A stretch of 64,000 nucleotides of DNA from Bacteroidaceae bacterium (GTDB lineage: Bacteria; Bacteroidota; Bacteroidia; Bacteroidales; Bacteroidaceae). Made by a program: the position numbers and the translations under genes. Position 1 is the stretch's first letter. Every line of letters begins with the position of its first letter. The stretch is taken from positions 1 to 64,000 of the forward strand of contig JAGCDQ010000071.1 in assembly GCA_017651245.1 (NCBI GenBank), read 5' to 3'. Of this stretch, positions 17,026-26,412 are shown one piece after another. The notes beneath the pieces are model-generated. The model ran no database searches, was not told the DNA's origin, and saw only the letters and a list, made by a program, of their open reading frames with translations.

Positions 17026-20000
17026 GTGATGAGACATTTTCTTTTGAGCATACTGACTATCTTAGGATGCCTGGGATGCAACGCCTCAGTGGTGGAGCAA
17101 CTGGGCACGTCGGTGACGATTCGCCCCGATGGTGGCGAAGCACGTGTGGTGCGCCTGCAAGTGGTGGACGACGGCATTATCCGTGTGAGAGCCACGAGTG
17201 AGGAGGTGCTGCCCCAAAAGGAGGCGAGCCTCATCGTAGTGAAGGAGATGCAGGAGCGGACTCCGCAGTTCAGCGTGAAGGAGGATGCAGGAAGTGTAAG
17301 AGTGGAAACACAGAAGGTGACGGCTGTGGTGGCGAAAGCGAACGGCAGGATTGTCTTCTACGATACGAAAGGGAAGGTGCTGTTGCAGGAGGCGGTGCAG
17401 GGAAAGACGTTCAAGGAGTTTCGTGTACCTGAAAGGGAACTGGGCAGCGGACATCCGACAGAAGCGCAGAAGCAAGGACTGAGCTGGCGACTGCTGTTTG
17501 ACAGCCCTGCCGACGAGGCTTTCTACGGCTTAGGGCAGCATCAGTCGGAGGAATTAAACATGAAGGGCAAGAACGAGGATTTGTTCCAATACAATACGAA
17601 GGTGTCAGTGCCAATGGTGGTGTCGAACAAGAACTACGGACTGCTGTGGGACAGCTACTCCTACTGCCGTTTCGGCAATCCTCAGGACTACTTGCAACTG
17701 AACCATGCGTTCCGACTTTACGACAAGGAGGGAAAGGAAGGACACCTGACGGGTACCTACACAGACCGAAGAGGTCAGCAATTAGTGAGAGAGGAGGATT
17801 CACTGTATTTCGAGTACGCCCTACCCGACCATTCTGAAATCGGCAAGACGGACAAGGCCGGCATCCAGAACCTTCCCCAAGGCTTCAGGCTGGAAGGAGC
17901 GAAGGTGGTGTATGAAGGTGCGATAGAGGCTCCCACGACGAGCAACTACCAGTTCATCCTCTACTACGCGGGTTATATTAAGGTATATATAGGCGGCAAA
18001 GAAGTGGTGGCTGAACGTTGGCGCACGGCTTGGAATCCGAACGCCTACAAGTTCATGGTACCCCTGAAGCAAGGCGAAAAGAACGACCTGCGCATTGAAT
18101 GGCAACCCGACGGCAGTGTGAGCTATTGTGGCTTGCGTGTGGCTGCTCCCCGCACGACAGAGGAACAGGGGCAACTGAGCATCTGGAGTGAGATGAGCCG
18201 CGACATGGACTACTACTTCATTGCTGGCAAAAATATGGACGAAGTCATCAGCGGCTACCGCACCCTGACCGGCAAGGCTCCCGTGTATCCGAAGTGGGTG
18301 TTGGGCTTCTGGCAAAGTCGCGAACGCTATAAGACGCAGGAGGAACTGACCAGCACCTTGGCTGAGTTCCGAGAGCGTCACATCCCCATCGACAACATCG
18401 TGCAGGACTGGAACTACTGGAAAGAAGACCAGTGGGGAAGTCACGAGTTTGAGGCAGCCCGCTACCCCAACCCACAAGGCATGCTGGACAAGGTGCACGA
18501 GATGCATGGACGCTTCATGATCAGCGTGTGGCCTAAATTCTACGTGAACACCGACCACTACAAGGAACTAGACAGCAAGGGTTGGATGTATCAGCAAGCC
18601 GTGAAGGACGACATCCGCGACTGGGTCGGTCCCGGCTACGTCGGCTCCTTCTACGACGCCTATTCGGAGAGTGCCCGCAAACTCTTCTGGCAACAACTCG
18701 ACGACCACCTCTACACCGGTCTCTCAGGAAAAATTGTAAATAGTAAATCGTCAACCTCAAACCTCAAACCTCAAACCTCAAATCTCATCGATGCCTGGTG
18801 GATGGATGCCTCTGAACCCAACGTGAGAGACTGCACCCCAATGTGGTACAGAAAGGCATTGTGTGGCTCCACCGCCTTGGGCACCTCGACGGAATACTTC
18901 AACGCCTACAGCATCGTGAATGCCGACGCCATCTACAACGGACAGCGGTCGGTGAACCCCAACCAACGTGTGTTCCTCCTCACCCGCAGCGGCTTTGCTG
19001 GTGAGCAGCGATACTCCACCGCCACATGGAGCGGCGATATCGGCACACGCTGGGAGGACATGCGGGCACAAATGACGGCAGGCATGAACTACTGCCTGTC
19101 GGGACTCCCCTTCTGGGGCATGGATCAGGGCGGCTTCTGTGTGGAGAACCGCTATGTGCGGGCACAACAACTTTTTGACCAGACCCAACAGGAGAATGAC
19201 GACCTGAAGGAATGGAGAGAGTTGCAGACACGCTGGAACCAGTTCGGCTGTTTTATTCCCCTGTATCGTGCCCACGGACAATGGCCGCTGCGTGAGGTGT
19301 GGAACATTGCCCCAGCAGGTCATCCCGCCTATGAAAGCATCGTGTGGTATCATCGGTTGCGCTATCATCTGATGCCCTACCTCTACTCGATGGCAGGTTG
19401 GGTGCACCTGAAAGACTACACTATGATGCGTGCCCTCGTGATGGACTTCAACGGCGACGAGCAGGTATATGACCTGAAAGACCAATGGATGTTCGGTCCC
19501 TCCCTGATGGCTTGTCCCGTCAGCGAATACAAGGCTCGCACCCGTACCGTCTATTTTCCCAAGCAACGTGGCTGGTACGACCTCTACACCGGCAAGCAAA
19601 TCATTGCATCTCAAACCTCAACCTTCAGCTCGGCGGAGCCAAACCTCCAAGCTCCAACCTCAAACCGTAGAATGGAAATTGACGCTCCCTACGAACGAAT
19701 CCTCGTCTTCGTGCCAGAGGGTTCCATCCTGCCGATAGGTCCTGCGATGGAATGGAGTGACGAGAAATCTGCCGAACTCATCCACCTGTATGTCTATGCA
19801 GGTTGCGATGCCCAGTTCCAGCTCTACGAGGACGAAGGCACCAACTACAATTATGAGAAAGGACAATACAGCACCATCGACATTCGTTATAATGAACAGG
19901 AGAAGACGCTCACGCTCGGAAAAAGGAACGGTAAGTTCGAAGGTATGCTGAAAGAACGCCGATTCAACATCGTGTATGTCACACCCACCAATGCCCAACC

Positions 20001-20070
20001 GTTGAACCTCGACAACCCCAAGGGGAAGACCGTCACTTACAACGGCAAGGCCATCACCATCCGATTGTAA
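17026..20070 (+). CDS. GH31 alpha-xylosidase-like enzyme with inserted PA14 domain
   Basis: The 1014-residue protein has a signal peptide (to about residue 20), a GH31 N-terminal beta-sandwich, and a PA14-like insert at about 280-375. A (beta/alpha)8 catalytic domain follows with nucleophile D594 in WMDASEPN and acid/base D671 in WSGDIGTRWED. The PA14-in-GH31 layout matches Bacteroides alpha-xylosidases that remove xylose from xyloglucan oligosaccharides. The GH3 gene 34 bases downstream would then cut the glucan. Two stretches of CTCAAAC-type repeat are translated in frame, one (about 569-587) immediately before the nucleophile strand and one at about 861-880. Exact substrate is inferred. 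Confidence 0.88.
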   Translation: MMRHFLLSILTILGCLGCNASVVEQLGTSVTIRPDGGEARVVRLQVVDDGIIRVRATSEEVLPQKEASLIVVKEMQERTPQFSVKEDAGSVRVETQKVTAVVAKANGRIVFYDTKGKVLLQEAVQGKTFKEFRVPERELGSGHPTEAQKQGLSWRLLFDSPADEAFYGLGQHQSEELNMKGKNEDLFQYNTKVSVPMVVSNKNYGLLWDSYSYCRFGNPQDYLQLNHAFRLYDKEGKEGHLTGTYTDRRGQQLVREEDSLYFEYALPDHSEIGKTDKAGIQNLPQGFRLEGAKVVYEGAIEAPTTSNYQFILYYAGYIKVYIGGKEVVAERWRTAWNPNAYKFMVPLKQGEKNDLRIEWQPDGSVSYCGLRVAAPRTTEEQGQLSIWSEMSRDMDYYFIAGKNMDEVISGYRTLTGKAPVYPKWVLGFWQSRERYKTQEELTSTLAEFRERHIPIDNIVQDWNYWKEDQWGSHEFEAARYPNPQGMLDKVHEMHGRFMISVWPKFYVNTDHYKELDSKGWMYQQAVKDDIRDWVGPGYVGSFYDAYSESARKLFWQQLDDHLYTGLSGKIVNSKSSTSNLKPQTSNLIDAWWMDASEPNVRDCTPMWYRKALCGSTALGTSTEYFNAYSIVNADAIYNGQRSVNPNQRVFLLTRSGFAGEQRYSTATWSGDIGTRWEDMRAQMTAGMNYCLSGLPFWGMDQGGFCVENRYVRAQQLFDQTQQENDDLKEWRELQTRWNQFGCFIPLYRAHGQWPLREVWNIAPAGHPAYESIVWYHRLRYHLMPYLYSMAGWVHLKDYTMMRALVMDFNGDEQVYDLKDQWMFGPSLMACPVSEYKARTRTVYFPKQRGWYDLYTGKQIIASQTSTFSSAEPNLQAPTSNRRMEIDAPYERILVFVPEGSILPIGPAMEWSDEKSAELIHLYVYAGCDAQFQLYEDEGTNYNYEKGQYSTIDIRYNEQEKTLTLGKRNGKFEGMLKERRFNIVYVTPTNAQPLNLDNPKGKTVTYNGKAITIRL
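18731..18786 (+). repeat. In-frame low-complexity insert (TAAATAGTAAATCG + CTCAAAC units) in the GH31 gene
   Basis: The 5' part resembles the AT-rich repeat of the rnf gaps (GTAAATAGTAAATCG). The rest is about four CTCAAAC heptamers read as TSNLKPQTSNL. Confidence 0.85.
19608..19666 (+). repeat. Second in-frame CTCAAAC-type insert in the GH31 gene
   Basis: Diverged heptamers around a short unique stretch, read as SQTSTFSSAEPNLQAPTSN. Confidence 0.75.
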
Positions 20071-20104
20071 ATACCAATATCAAAATAAAACAATAGTAGA
20101 CTAT

Positions 20105-22294
20105 ATGAAGAAGAACCTCATCTTTGCATCGCTTTTCACGTTGACAGCGATGACAGCAACAGCACAGGTCTATCTTGACCCCAACGCCCCCATCGAAGAG
20201 CGCGTGAAAGATGCGCTGAGTAGAATGACCACGCATGAGAAGGTGCAAATCCTGCATGCACAAAGTAAGTTCACCAGTGCCGGTGTCCCTCGTCTGGGTA
20301 TTCGACAGCTGAACATGGACGACGGTCCTCATGGTGTGCGTGAGGAGTTGGAATGGAACACATGGAATCCTGCCCAATGGACGAACGACTATATCGTGGC
20401 ATTCCCCTCGCTGACGTGTCTGGCTTCCACTTGGAACACGGAACTCTCATCGGCTTACGGCAATGCGGTGAGTGAGGAGTTTGCGTTCAGAGGCAAGGAC
20501 ATCATGCTGGGTCCTGGCGTGAACATCCAGCGCACCCCTCTCAACGGACGTGCGTTTGAGTATATGGGCGAAGACCCCTTCCTGGCTGGCGAGATGGTGG
20601 TTCCCTACATCAAGTCGGCACAGGCAAACGGTGTGGCTTGCTGTCTGAAGCATTTCGTGCTGAACGACCAGGAAACCGACCGCTTCGGCATCAACGTGAA
20701 TGTGTCAGAGAGAGCCATGAACGAAATCTATCTGGCGCCTTTCAGACGTGCCGTTGAAAAGGCTCACGTCTGGACTATCATGGGTTCGTACAACAAATGG
20801 AAGGGTGTGCATTGCTGCCACAATGACGAACTGCTCAACGGCATCCTGAAGAGAGACTGGAAGTGGGACGGTGCCCTCGTGAGTGACTGGGGCGGAGCGG
20901 TTGACACGTATGAAGCTGCCACAGGAGGTCTCGACATCGAGATGGGCACCTACACAGACGGCAAGACGACAGAAAGCAAGTTCGGTTATGAGATGTACCA
21001 CCTGGGCAATCCGTTCGAGCAACTGCTGAAAGATGGAAAGGTGCCAATGGAAGTGCTGGACGAAAAGGCAAGCCGCGTGTTGCGCACCATCTTCCGTACA
21101 GCAATGAATCCCAAGAAAGTGATTGGCAACCAATGTTCTGAGGCACACTATGACGTATGCCGTCAAATTGGTGAGGAGGGCATCGTGCTCCTGAAGAACG
21201 ACAGGAACATCCTGCCCTTGAATCCTGAGAAATACAAGAAATACAGCCAAATCCTGGTGGTGGGTGAAAATGCCACCCGTTCCCTCACCAAAGGTGGTGG
21301 TTCTTCAGAACTGAAGACCCTGCGCGACATCAGTCCGCTGGAGGAACTGCAAAGGAATTATGAGCAGATGATCATGTATGCCCAGGGTTACTACTCTGGT
21401 CGTGCGATGTATGACCATGTGGACAGACTGGATGCCCACAAGCAGGATTCGTTGAAGGCTGAGGCATTGGAGATGGCGAAGGGTGCTGACCTTATCATCT
21501 TCATCGGAGGTCTGAACAAGAACACACGTCAGGACTGCGAGAATGGTGACCGCGAAAGCTATGACCTGCCCTATGGACAGAACGAATTGATTTCTGAGTT
21601 AGCAAAGATTCAGAAGAACATCGTGGTGGTGACCTTTGGTGGTAACCCTTACAACATGCCTTGGTTGAAGGATGTGGCAGGATTGGTTCATTGCTGGTAT
21701 CTGGGTAGTGAGTCTGGCAAGGCACTCGTGAACGTGTTGAACGGAACGGTGTGCCCAAGTGGAAAACTGCCTGTGACGTTTGCCCAGAAGTATGAAGACT
21801 ATCCATACGTGCAATATGGCAAAGAAGCCTACCCTGGTGTGGACAGAGAAGTTCACTACAAGGAAGACATCTTCGTAGGGTATCGTCATTTCTCCACAAA
21901 CAACGTGAAGCCCCTCTTCCCCTTCGGTTACGGATTGAGCTACACTACCTTTGCCTACAACAAGCCAACCGCTCAGATGATTGGCAATAACATCAACGTC
22001 AACGTGACGGTCACCAATACAGGAAAAGTGGCAGGCAAGGAAACGGCACAAGTCTATGTGACGATGCCACAGACAACGACGCCCCGTCCTGTCAAAGAAC
22101 TCAAGGCATTCGCCAAGACCCGCCTGCTCGAGCCAGGTGAAAGTGAAACACTCAGTATGACCATCCCTGTGGATGAACTGGCTGTGTATCAAGAAGAAGA
22201 ACGTGGTTGGGACATCATTGACGGCACATATACTTTCAACGTGGGTGCCAATGTGAATGACATCCGAGGAAAAGTGGATGTGGAAGTGAAGTGA
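20105..22294 (+). CDS. GH3 family beta-glucosidase
   Basis: The 729-residue exported enzyme (signal peptide to TATAQ, residue 21) has the GH3 N-terminal barrel with CCLKHFVLNDQETDR near 180-194 and nucleophile D261 in LVSDWG. It continues with the GH3 C-terminal sandwich and a fibronectin-III-like end domain (GYGLSYTTF, then TGKVAGKETAQVYV). It should hydrolyse terminal beta-linked glucose from oligosaccharides in the periplasm. It follows the GH31 gene by 34 bases, which suggests joint action on xyloglucan fragments. No SusC/SusD or GH5 endo-enzyme is nearby. Confidence 0.93.
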   Translation: MKKNLIFASLFTLTAMTATAQVYLDPNAPIEERVKDALSRMTTHEKVQILHAQSKFTSAGVPRLGIRQLNMDDGPHGVREELEWNTWNPAQWTNDYIVAFPSLTCLASTWNTELSSAYGNAVSEEFAFRGKDIMLGPGVNIQRTPLNGRAFEYMGEDPFLAGEMVVPYIKSAQANGVACCLKHFVLNDQETDRFGINVNVSERAMNEIYLAPFRRAVEKAHVWTIMGSYNKWKGVHCCHNDELLNGILKRDWKWDGALVSDWGGAVDTYEAATGGLDIEMGTYTDGKTTESKFGYEMYHLGNPFEQLLKDGKVPMEVLDEKASRVLRTIFRTAMNPKKVIGNQCSEAHYDVCRQIGEEGIVLLKNDRNILPLNPEKYKKYSQILVVGENATRSLTKGGGSSELKTLRDISPLEELQRNYEQMIMYAQGYYSGRAMYDHVDRLDAHKQDSLKAEALEMAKGADLIIFIGGLNKNTRQDCENGDRESYDLPYGQNELISELAKIQKNIVVVTFGGNPYNMPWLKDVAGLVHCWYLGSESGKALVNVLNGTVCPSGKLPVTFAQKYEDYPYVQYGKEAYPGVDREVHYKEDIFVGYRHFSTNNVKPLFPFGYGLSYTTFAYNKPTAQMIGNNINVNVTVTNTGKVAGKETAQVYVTMPQTTTPRPVKELKAFAKTRLLEPGESETLSMTIPVDELAVYQEEERGWDIIDGTYTFNVGANVNDIRGKVDVEVK

Positions 22295-22314
22295 GAGTTT
22301 GCAGGTTTGAAATC

Positions 22315-23562
22315 ATGTATAGATTCATTCGATATATCATCGCGTTAGCCCTCCCCCTTTGGGGGCTGGGGGGCTTTGCCCAAGAGAACATCTGTTTTTC
22401 ACCTCGCATCAGAACGTTGCAGGTGAAAGTGGATGGGAATTGGGATGCGCCGACGGTGATGTTGCTGAATGACGGACATCGTGTGGAGATAAGCTTTGAT
22501 GATTTGCAAGCGCAGTATCAGCGATACACCTACACCATCACTCATTGCAATGCGGATTGGGAACCAAGTGACCTGCTGAGTAGCGAATACATGACAGGAT
22601 TTGCGGAACAGCGCATTGACGACTATGAGCCAGCCATGGGCACGGAGGTGCAGTACAACCACTACTGGCTGAACCTGCCGAATACAAATACGAAGCTGTT
22701 GGTGTCGGGCAATTATCGTGTGAACATTTTCGAAGATGGAGAGGATGAACCGATTGCTCAGGCTTGCTTCTCTGTCATTGAGCCTCGTGTGGGTGTAGAG
22801 GTGGATGTGACTGCCAACACGGACATTGACACGTATGAAAGACATCAGCAGGTGAACTTCAGCGTGAACTACAGCGGATATCAGGTGAGCAATCCTGTGA
22901 GCGATTTCAAGTATCTTGTGGTGCAGAACCGTCGATGGGACAATCACGTGGAGGGATTAAGTCCTTCACTGATGCAGGTGAACAAACTCATCTTCAACCA
23001 CAATCGTGCGCTGATCTTCCCTGCTGGCAATGAGTATCGACGTTTTGAGATTCTGGACGAATATGTGCCAACCATGCATGTGAACAGGATGGAGTTTGAC
23101 GACACCTACTACCACGCCCTTCTCTATACTGATGAGCAGCGCATCATCTACCTGTATGACGAAGACCAAAACGGTCGGTTCTACGTGAGGAATGATGATA
23201 ACTACAACAACGACACGGAGAGCGACTATTTCTTCACGCATTTCTCTTTGCAGATGCCCAAGGTGGCAGGTGGCGAGGTGTATCTGTTTGGCGACCTGAC
23301 CAATAACCGCATAGAGGAGATGTACAAGATGGAATACAACCTGCTTGACCATCAGTATGAGTTGGTGCTGCCATTGAAGCAAGGCTCCTACAATTATATG
23401 TATATGTTTAAGAGAGATGGAGAGGACGTGGGAGAGACTCGACCCTGCGAGGGTGATTTCCACCAGACGGAGAATGAATACTACGTGTATGTGTATCACA
23501 GACCTTTCGGAGAACGATATGACAAACTGGTGGGATTCAAGAAAATAAACTACAAGCAATGA
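22315..23562 (+). CDS. Type IX secretion system plug protein (DUF5103-like)
   Basis: The 415-residue protein has a signal peptide ending GGFAQ and a beta-rich body starting ICFSPRIRTLQV, recognised as the DUF5103/T9SS plug family. In Flavobacterium the plug closes the empty SprA translocon in the outer membrane. GTG at 22291 would overlap the GH3 stop, but ATG 22315 directly precedes the signal peptide and is preferred. Its stop overlaps the next start by four bases (ATGA), so both proteins are probably made together. Confidence 0.75.
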   Translation: MYRFIRYIIALALPLWGLGGFAQENICFSPRIRTLQVKVDGNWDAPTVMLLNDGHRVEISFDDLQAQYQRYTYTITHCNADWEPSDLLSSEYMTGFAEQRIDDYEPAMGTEVQYNHYWLNLPNTNTKLLVSGNYRVNIFEDGEDEPIAQACFSVIEPRVGVEVDVTANTDIDTYERHQQVNFSVNYSGYQVSNPVSDFKYLVVQNRRWDNHVEGLSPSLMQVNKLIFNHNRALIFPAGNEYRRFEILDEYVPTMHVNRMEFDDTYYHALLYTDEQRIIYLYDEDQNGRFYVRNDDNYNNDTESDYFFTHFSLQMPKVAGGEVYLFGDLTNNRIEEMYKMEYNLLDHQYELVLPLKQGSYNYMYMFKRDGEDVGETRPCEGDFHQTENEYYVYVYHRPFGERYDKLVGFKKINYKQ

Positions 23563-26375
23563 GAGAACTATTACTAATCATATTGTTGGCGCTGCCTTGT
23601 TACGGCAATTCGCAGAGCCTGCAAAGCCAACTGACGGCATGGGCAGAAAGCTACACACGCTATGATGCCAATATCAAACCCTCCACCGTCGTGTCGTGCG
23701 ACATCAACAGCGAGGAAGAGAGCATTTGCATTGTACTGGGAGGAGGTTTTCAGGAACAGCATTTCACGCCAGAGGTGGTAGAGCGGGTTTACAAGGAGGT
23801 GCGCTCTTTCGTACCAGTCACACAAAAAGGCTATGACCTCACCATCATGACGGATGGGCGTGCTATCGAGGACTTGGTGCCGATGTTCTTCAGAAAAAGC
23901 AAGAAAGACTCCACGCGTCTCCTGGCTGACACGTACGATGGAGAACCTTGGATCAGGAATGTCTCTCGCCCCTACTCTGCCGACAAGGGATTGGCTGGCA
24001 ATCATATCGCCCTATGGCAAAGTCACGGACGCTATTACCGACAGGAAAAAGATGATTGGTATTGGCAACGTCCTCGACTCTTCTGCACCACAGAAGACCT
24101 GTTCTCACAAACCTTTGTCATTCCGTTCATCATCCCCATGCTGGAGAATGCGGGTGCTGTGGTGTTCACACCCAGAGAACGTGATTACCAAACGCATGAA
24201 GTCATCGTAGATAATGACCAACCCCACAAGGGAGGTACTTACATAGAGTCTTTCCGACGCAAACAGAAGAGCCTCAAGTGGCAAACAGCTGATCGACATG
24301 GATTCGCACAGATCAAGGCTATCTATGAGTCGTGCGACTCGCCTTTCACGGATGGCACAGCTCGTTATGTTCCTGCCGTTTCATCTCTCAAGGATGAGGG
24401 TATCGCACAATGGATTCCCAATATTCCCGAAGAAGGGAAATATGCTGTGTATGTGACTTACCAATCTTACGAGAACTCTGTGGATGATGCCACCTATACC
24501 GTTCATCACAAAGGGGGCACGACGGAGTTCAAGGTGAACCAGCAGATGGGAGGTGGCACTTGGGTGTATCTCGGCACCTTCGAGTTCGACGAAGGAGAAC
24601 ATAACTATGGAATGGTGTCGCTCTCCAACCACAGCAAGCACAAGGGCATCGTCTCAGCGGATGCCGTACGCTTTGGAGGGGGTATGGGCAACATCGTTCC
24701 AGAAGGACACAACGGCAGAGTTCGTCCATCAGGATTGCCACGATGGGCAGAAGCTGCCAAGTACAGCGTTCAGTGGTTTGGATTCCCATATAAGATTCAC
24801 ACTGAGCCATTTGGTGAGAACGACTACAACAATGACATCAACTCCCGTTCTGCCTCCATCAATTATCTTTCAGGAGGTTCCATCTACAATCCGAAACGGG
24901 AAGATGGACTGAAAGTGCCACTCGATATCTCTGTGGCATTCCATACGGATGCAGGCGTGAAAACCGATGATGCTTTCGTGGGTTCCTTGGGTGTCTATAT
25001 GACTGACTTTAATGAAGGAAAGACGGGCGCAGGGATGGATAGGTTCGTATCGCGTGACCTCATCAGCATGTTCCTCACCAACTTCACCACCGACTTGAAG
25101 AAATACCGCTGGCAAGTGCGTCAACTTTGGAATCGTAACTATGGAGAGGCACGTGCTCCGATGCCTCCTGCTTGCATCCTCGAAATGCTCTCTCACCAGA
25201 ACTTCGCCGATATGCGCCAAGCATACGACCCGCATTTCAAGTTCGACCTCTCTCGCTCTGTCTATAAGACCATCGTGAAGTATATCGCCACGCTCTATCA
25301 GCGCGACTATGTCATTCAGCCGTTACCGGTCGAGAATTTCGCGATCACGCTGAACGAGCAGAAGCAAACAGCCACCCTTTCCTGGACACCTGTGGATGAT
25401 CCGCTCGAACCTACCGCCAAACCCAAGGAGTACATCATTTATACCCGTCGAGGCTATCAGGGTTTCGACAATGGTGTCATTGTCAAGAGTACCAGCCACA
25501 CCATCGATTTGAACCCCGATGAAGTGTATTCTTTCAAGGTGGCTGCATTGAATGAGGGAGGTGAGAGCTTCCCATCAGAAGTGTTGGCTTGTGGCATTTC
25601 CTCTCAAAATAAAGGGACTGTGCTGGTGGTTAACGCTTTCACTCGACTGGAAGGTCCTAAGGTTATTGACACCATGACAGAATGCGGTTTTGACCTTGAT
25701 GCCGACCCAGGAGTGCCCTATGGTGCCTATACGGGTTTCTGCGGCAGACAACGCTATTTCGACCGTTCGAAAGCTGGGAGCGAAGCCTCTGACGGATTGG
25801 GTATGAGTGGAATGGAATTAGAGGGACAACTCTTTATGGGCAACACCTTCGACTATCCCGTCATTCATGGTCGTGCCATCATGCTTACAGGCACCCACTC
25901 CTTCACTTCATGCAGCGAAAAGGCACTCATGGAGGGGAATATATCACTCTCCAACTACCCTATCGTTGACCTGATTTACGGCACACAGAAGCGATTCAAC
26001 AGCCGTACCAATTCCCTGGTGGAGCAATACTACAATCAAGGTGGTAAAGTGCTCATGAGTAGTGCGAATAGTGGATGTCCATCCATTGGAGGCAACGTTG
26101 TGGCGAATCTCTCCACCCAAAACACTCAACTGACTGGTTGCGGACTCACGTTCGATATCTATCGCAGCATGAACCCAGAGAGCTATTGTGTGCCTTCACC
26201 CTCCGTTCTCTCCCCCTCAGGTCAGGCAGTCGCCATCCTCACCTACTCCAATGGGAACTGTGCTGCGATTGCCCAGCAACAGCGGTTTGTTCGTCTGGGT
26301 TTCCCACTCGAATCCATCACCGACCGCAAGAAAATGAACGCACTCACCAAGGCATTCCTCGCATTCCTTGAGTAA
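23559..26375 (+). CDS. Large exported protein with amidase-3-like and golvesin-like domains
   Basis: The 938-residue protein has a signal peptide (about 1-19). An N-terminal region contains ALWQSHG near 151 and, after an interruption, AFHTDAG near 459. Together these look like the split halves of a zinc-dependent N-acetylmuramoyl-L-alanine amidase-3 fold. Between them at about 270-372 is a golvesin/xanthan-lyase-type carbohydrate-binding domain (YAVYVTYQSYENSVDDATYTV, ending VSADAVRFGGG). A fibronectin-III domain follows at 587-672, then a C-terminal domain of unknown type. Proteins of this layout are often named xanthan lyase in Bacteroides, with little support. It may act on peptidoglycan or surface glycans. 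Confidence 0.65.
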   Translation: MRELLLIILLALPCYGNSQSLQSQLTAWAESYTRYDANIKPSTVVSCDINSEEESICIVLGGGFQEQHFTPEVVERVYKEVRSFVPVTQKGYDLTIMTDGRAIEDLVPMFFRKSKKDSTRLLADTYDGEPWIRNVSRPYSADKGLAGNHIALWQSHGRYYRQEKDDWYWQRPRLFCTTEDLFSQTFVIPFIIPMLENAGAVVFTPRERDYQTHEVIVDNDQPHKGGTYIESFRRKQKSLKWQTADRHGFAQIKAIYESCDSPFTDGTARYVPAVSSLKDEGIAQWIPNIPEEGKYAVYVTYQSYENSVDDATYTVHHKGGTTEFKVNQQMGGGTWVYLGTFEFDEGEHNYGMVSLSNHSKHKGIVSADAVRFGGGMGNIVPEGHNGRVRPSGLPRWAEAAKYSVQWFGFPYKIHTEPFGENDYNNDINSRSASINYLSGGSIYNPKREDGLKVPLDISVAFHTDAGVKTDDAFVGSLGVYMTDFNEGKTGAGMDRFVSRDLISMFLTNFTTDLKKYRWQVRQLWNRNYGEARAPMPPACILEMLSHQNFADMRQAYDPHFKFDLSRSVYKTIVKYIATLYQRDYVIQPLPVENFAITLNEQKQTATLSWTPVDDPLEPTAKPKEYIIYTRRGYQGFDNGVIVKSTSHTIDLNPDEVYSFKVAALNEGGESFPSEVLACGISSQNKGTVLVVNAFTRLEGPKVIDTMTECGFDLDADPGVPYGAYTGFCGRQRYFDRSKAGSEASDGLGMSGMELEGQLFMGNTFDYPVIHGRAIMLTGTHSFTSCSEKALMEGNISLSNYPIVDLIYGTQKRFNSRTNSLVEQYYNQGGKVLMSSANSGCPSIGGNVVANLSTQNTQLTGCGLTFDIYRSMNPESYCVPSPSVLSPSGQAVAILTYSNGNCAAIAQQQRFVRLGFPLESITDRKKMNALTKAFLAFLE

Positions 26376-26390
26376 CTCATAAAGATTCAG

Positions 26391-26406
26391 GTCTCAAACC
26401 TCAAAT
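26391..26406 (+). repeat. Short intergenic CTCAAAC repeat
   Basis: Two heptamers just before the ygiQ start codon, same family as the in-frame inserts. Confidence 0.7.
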
Positions 26407-26412
26407 CACCCA

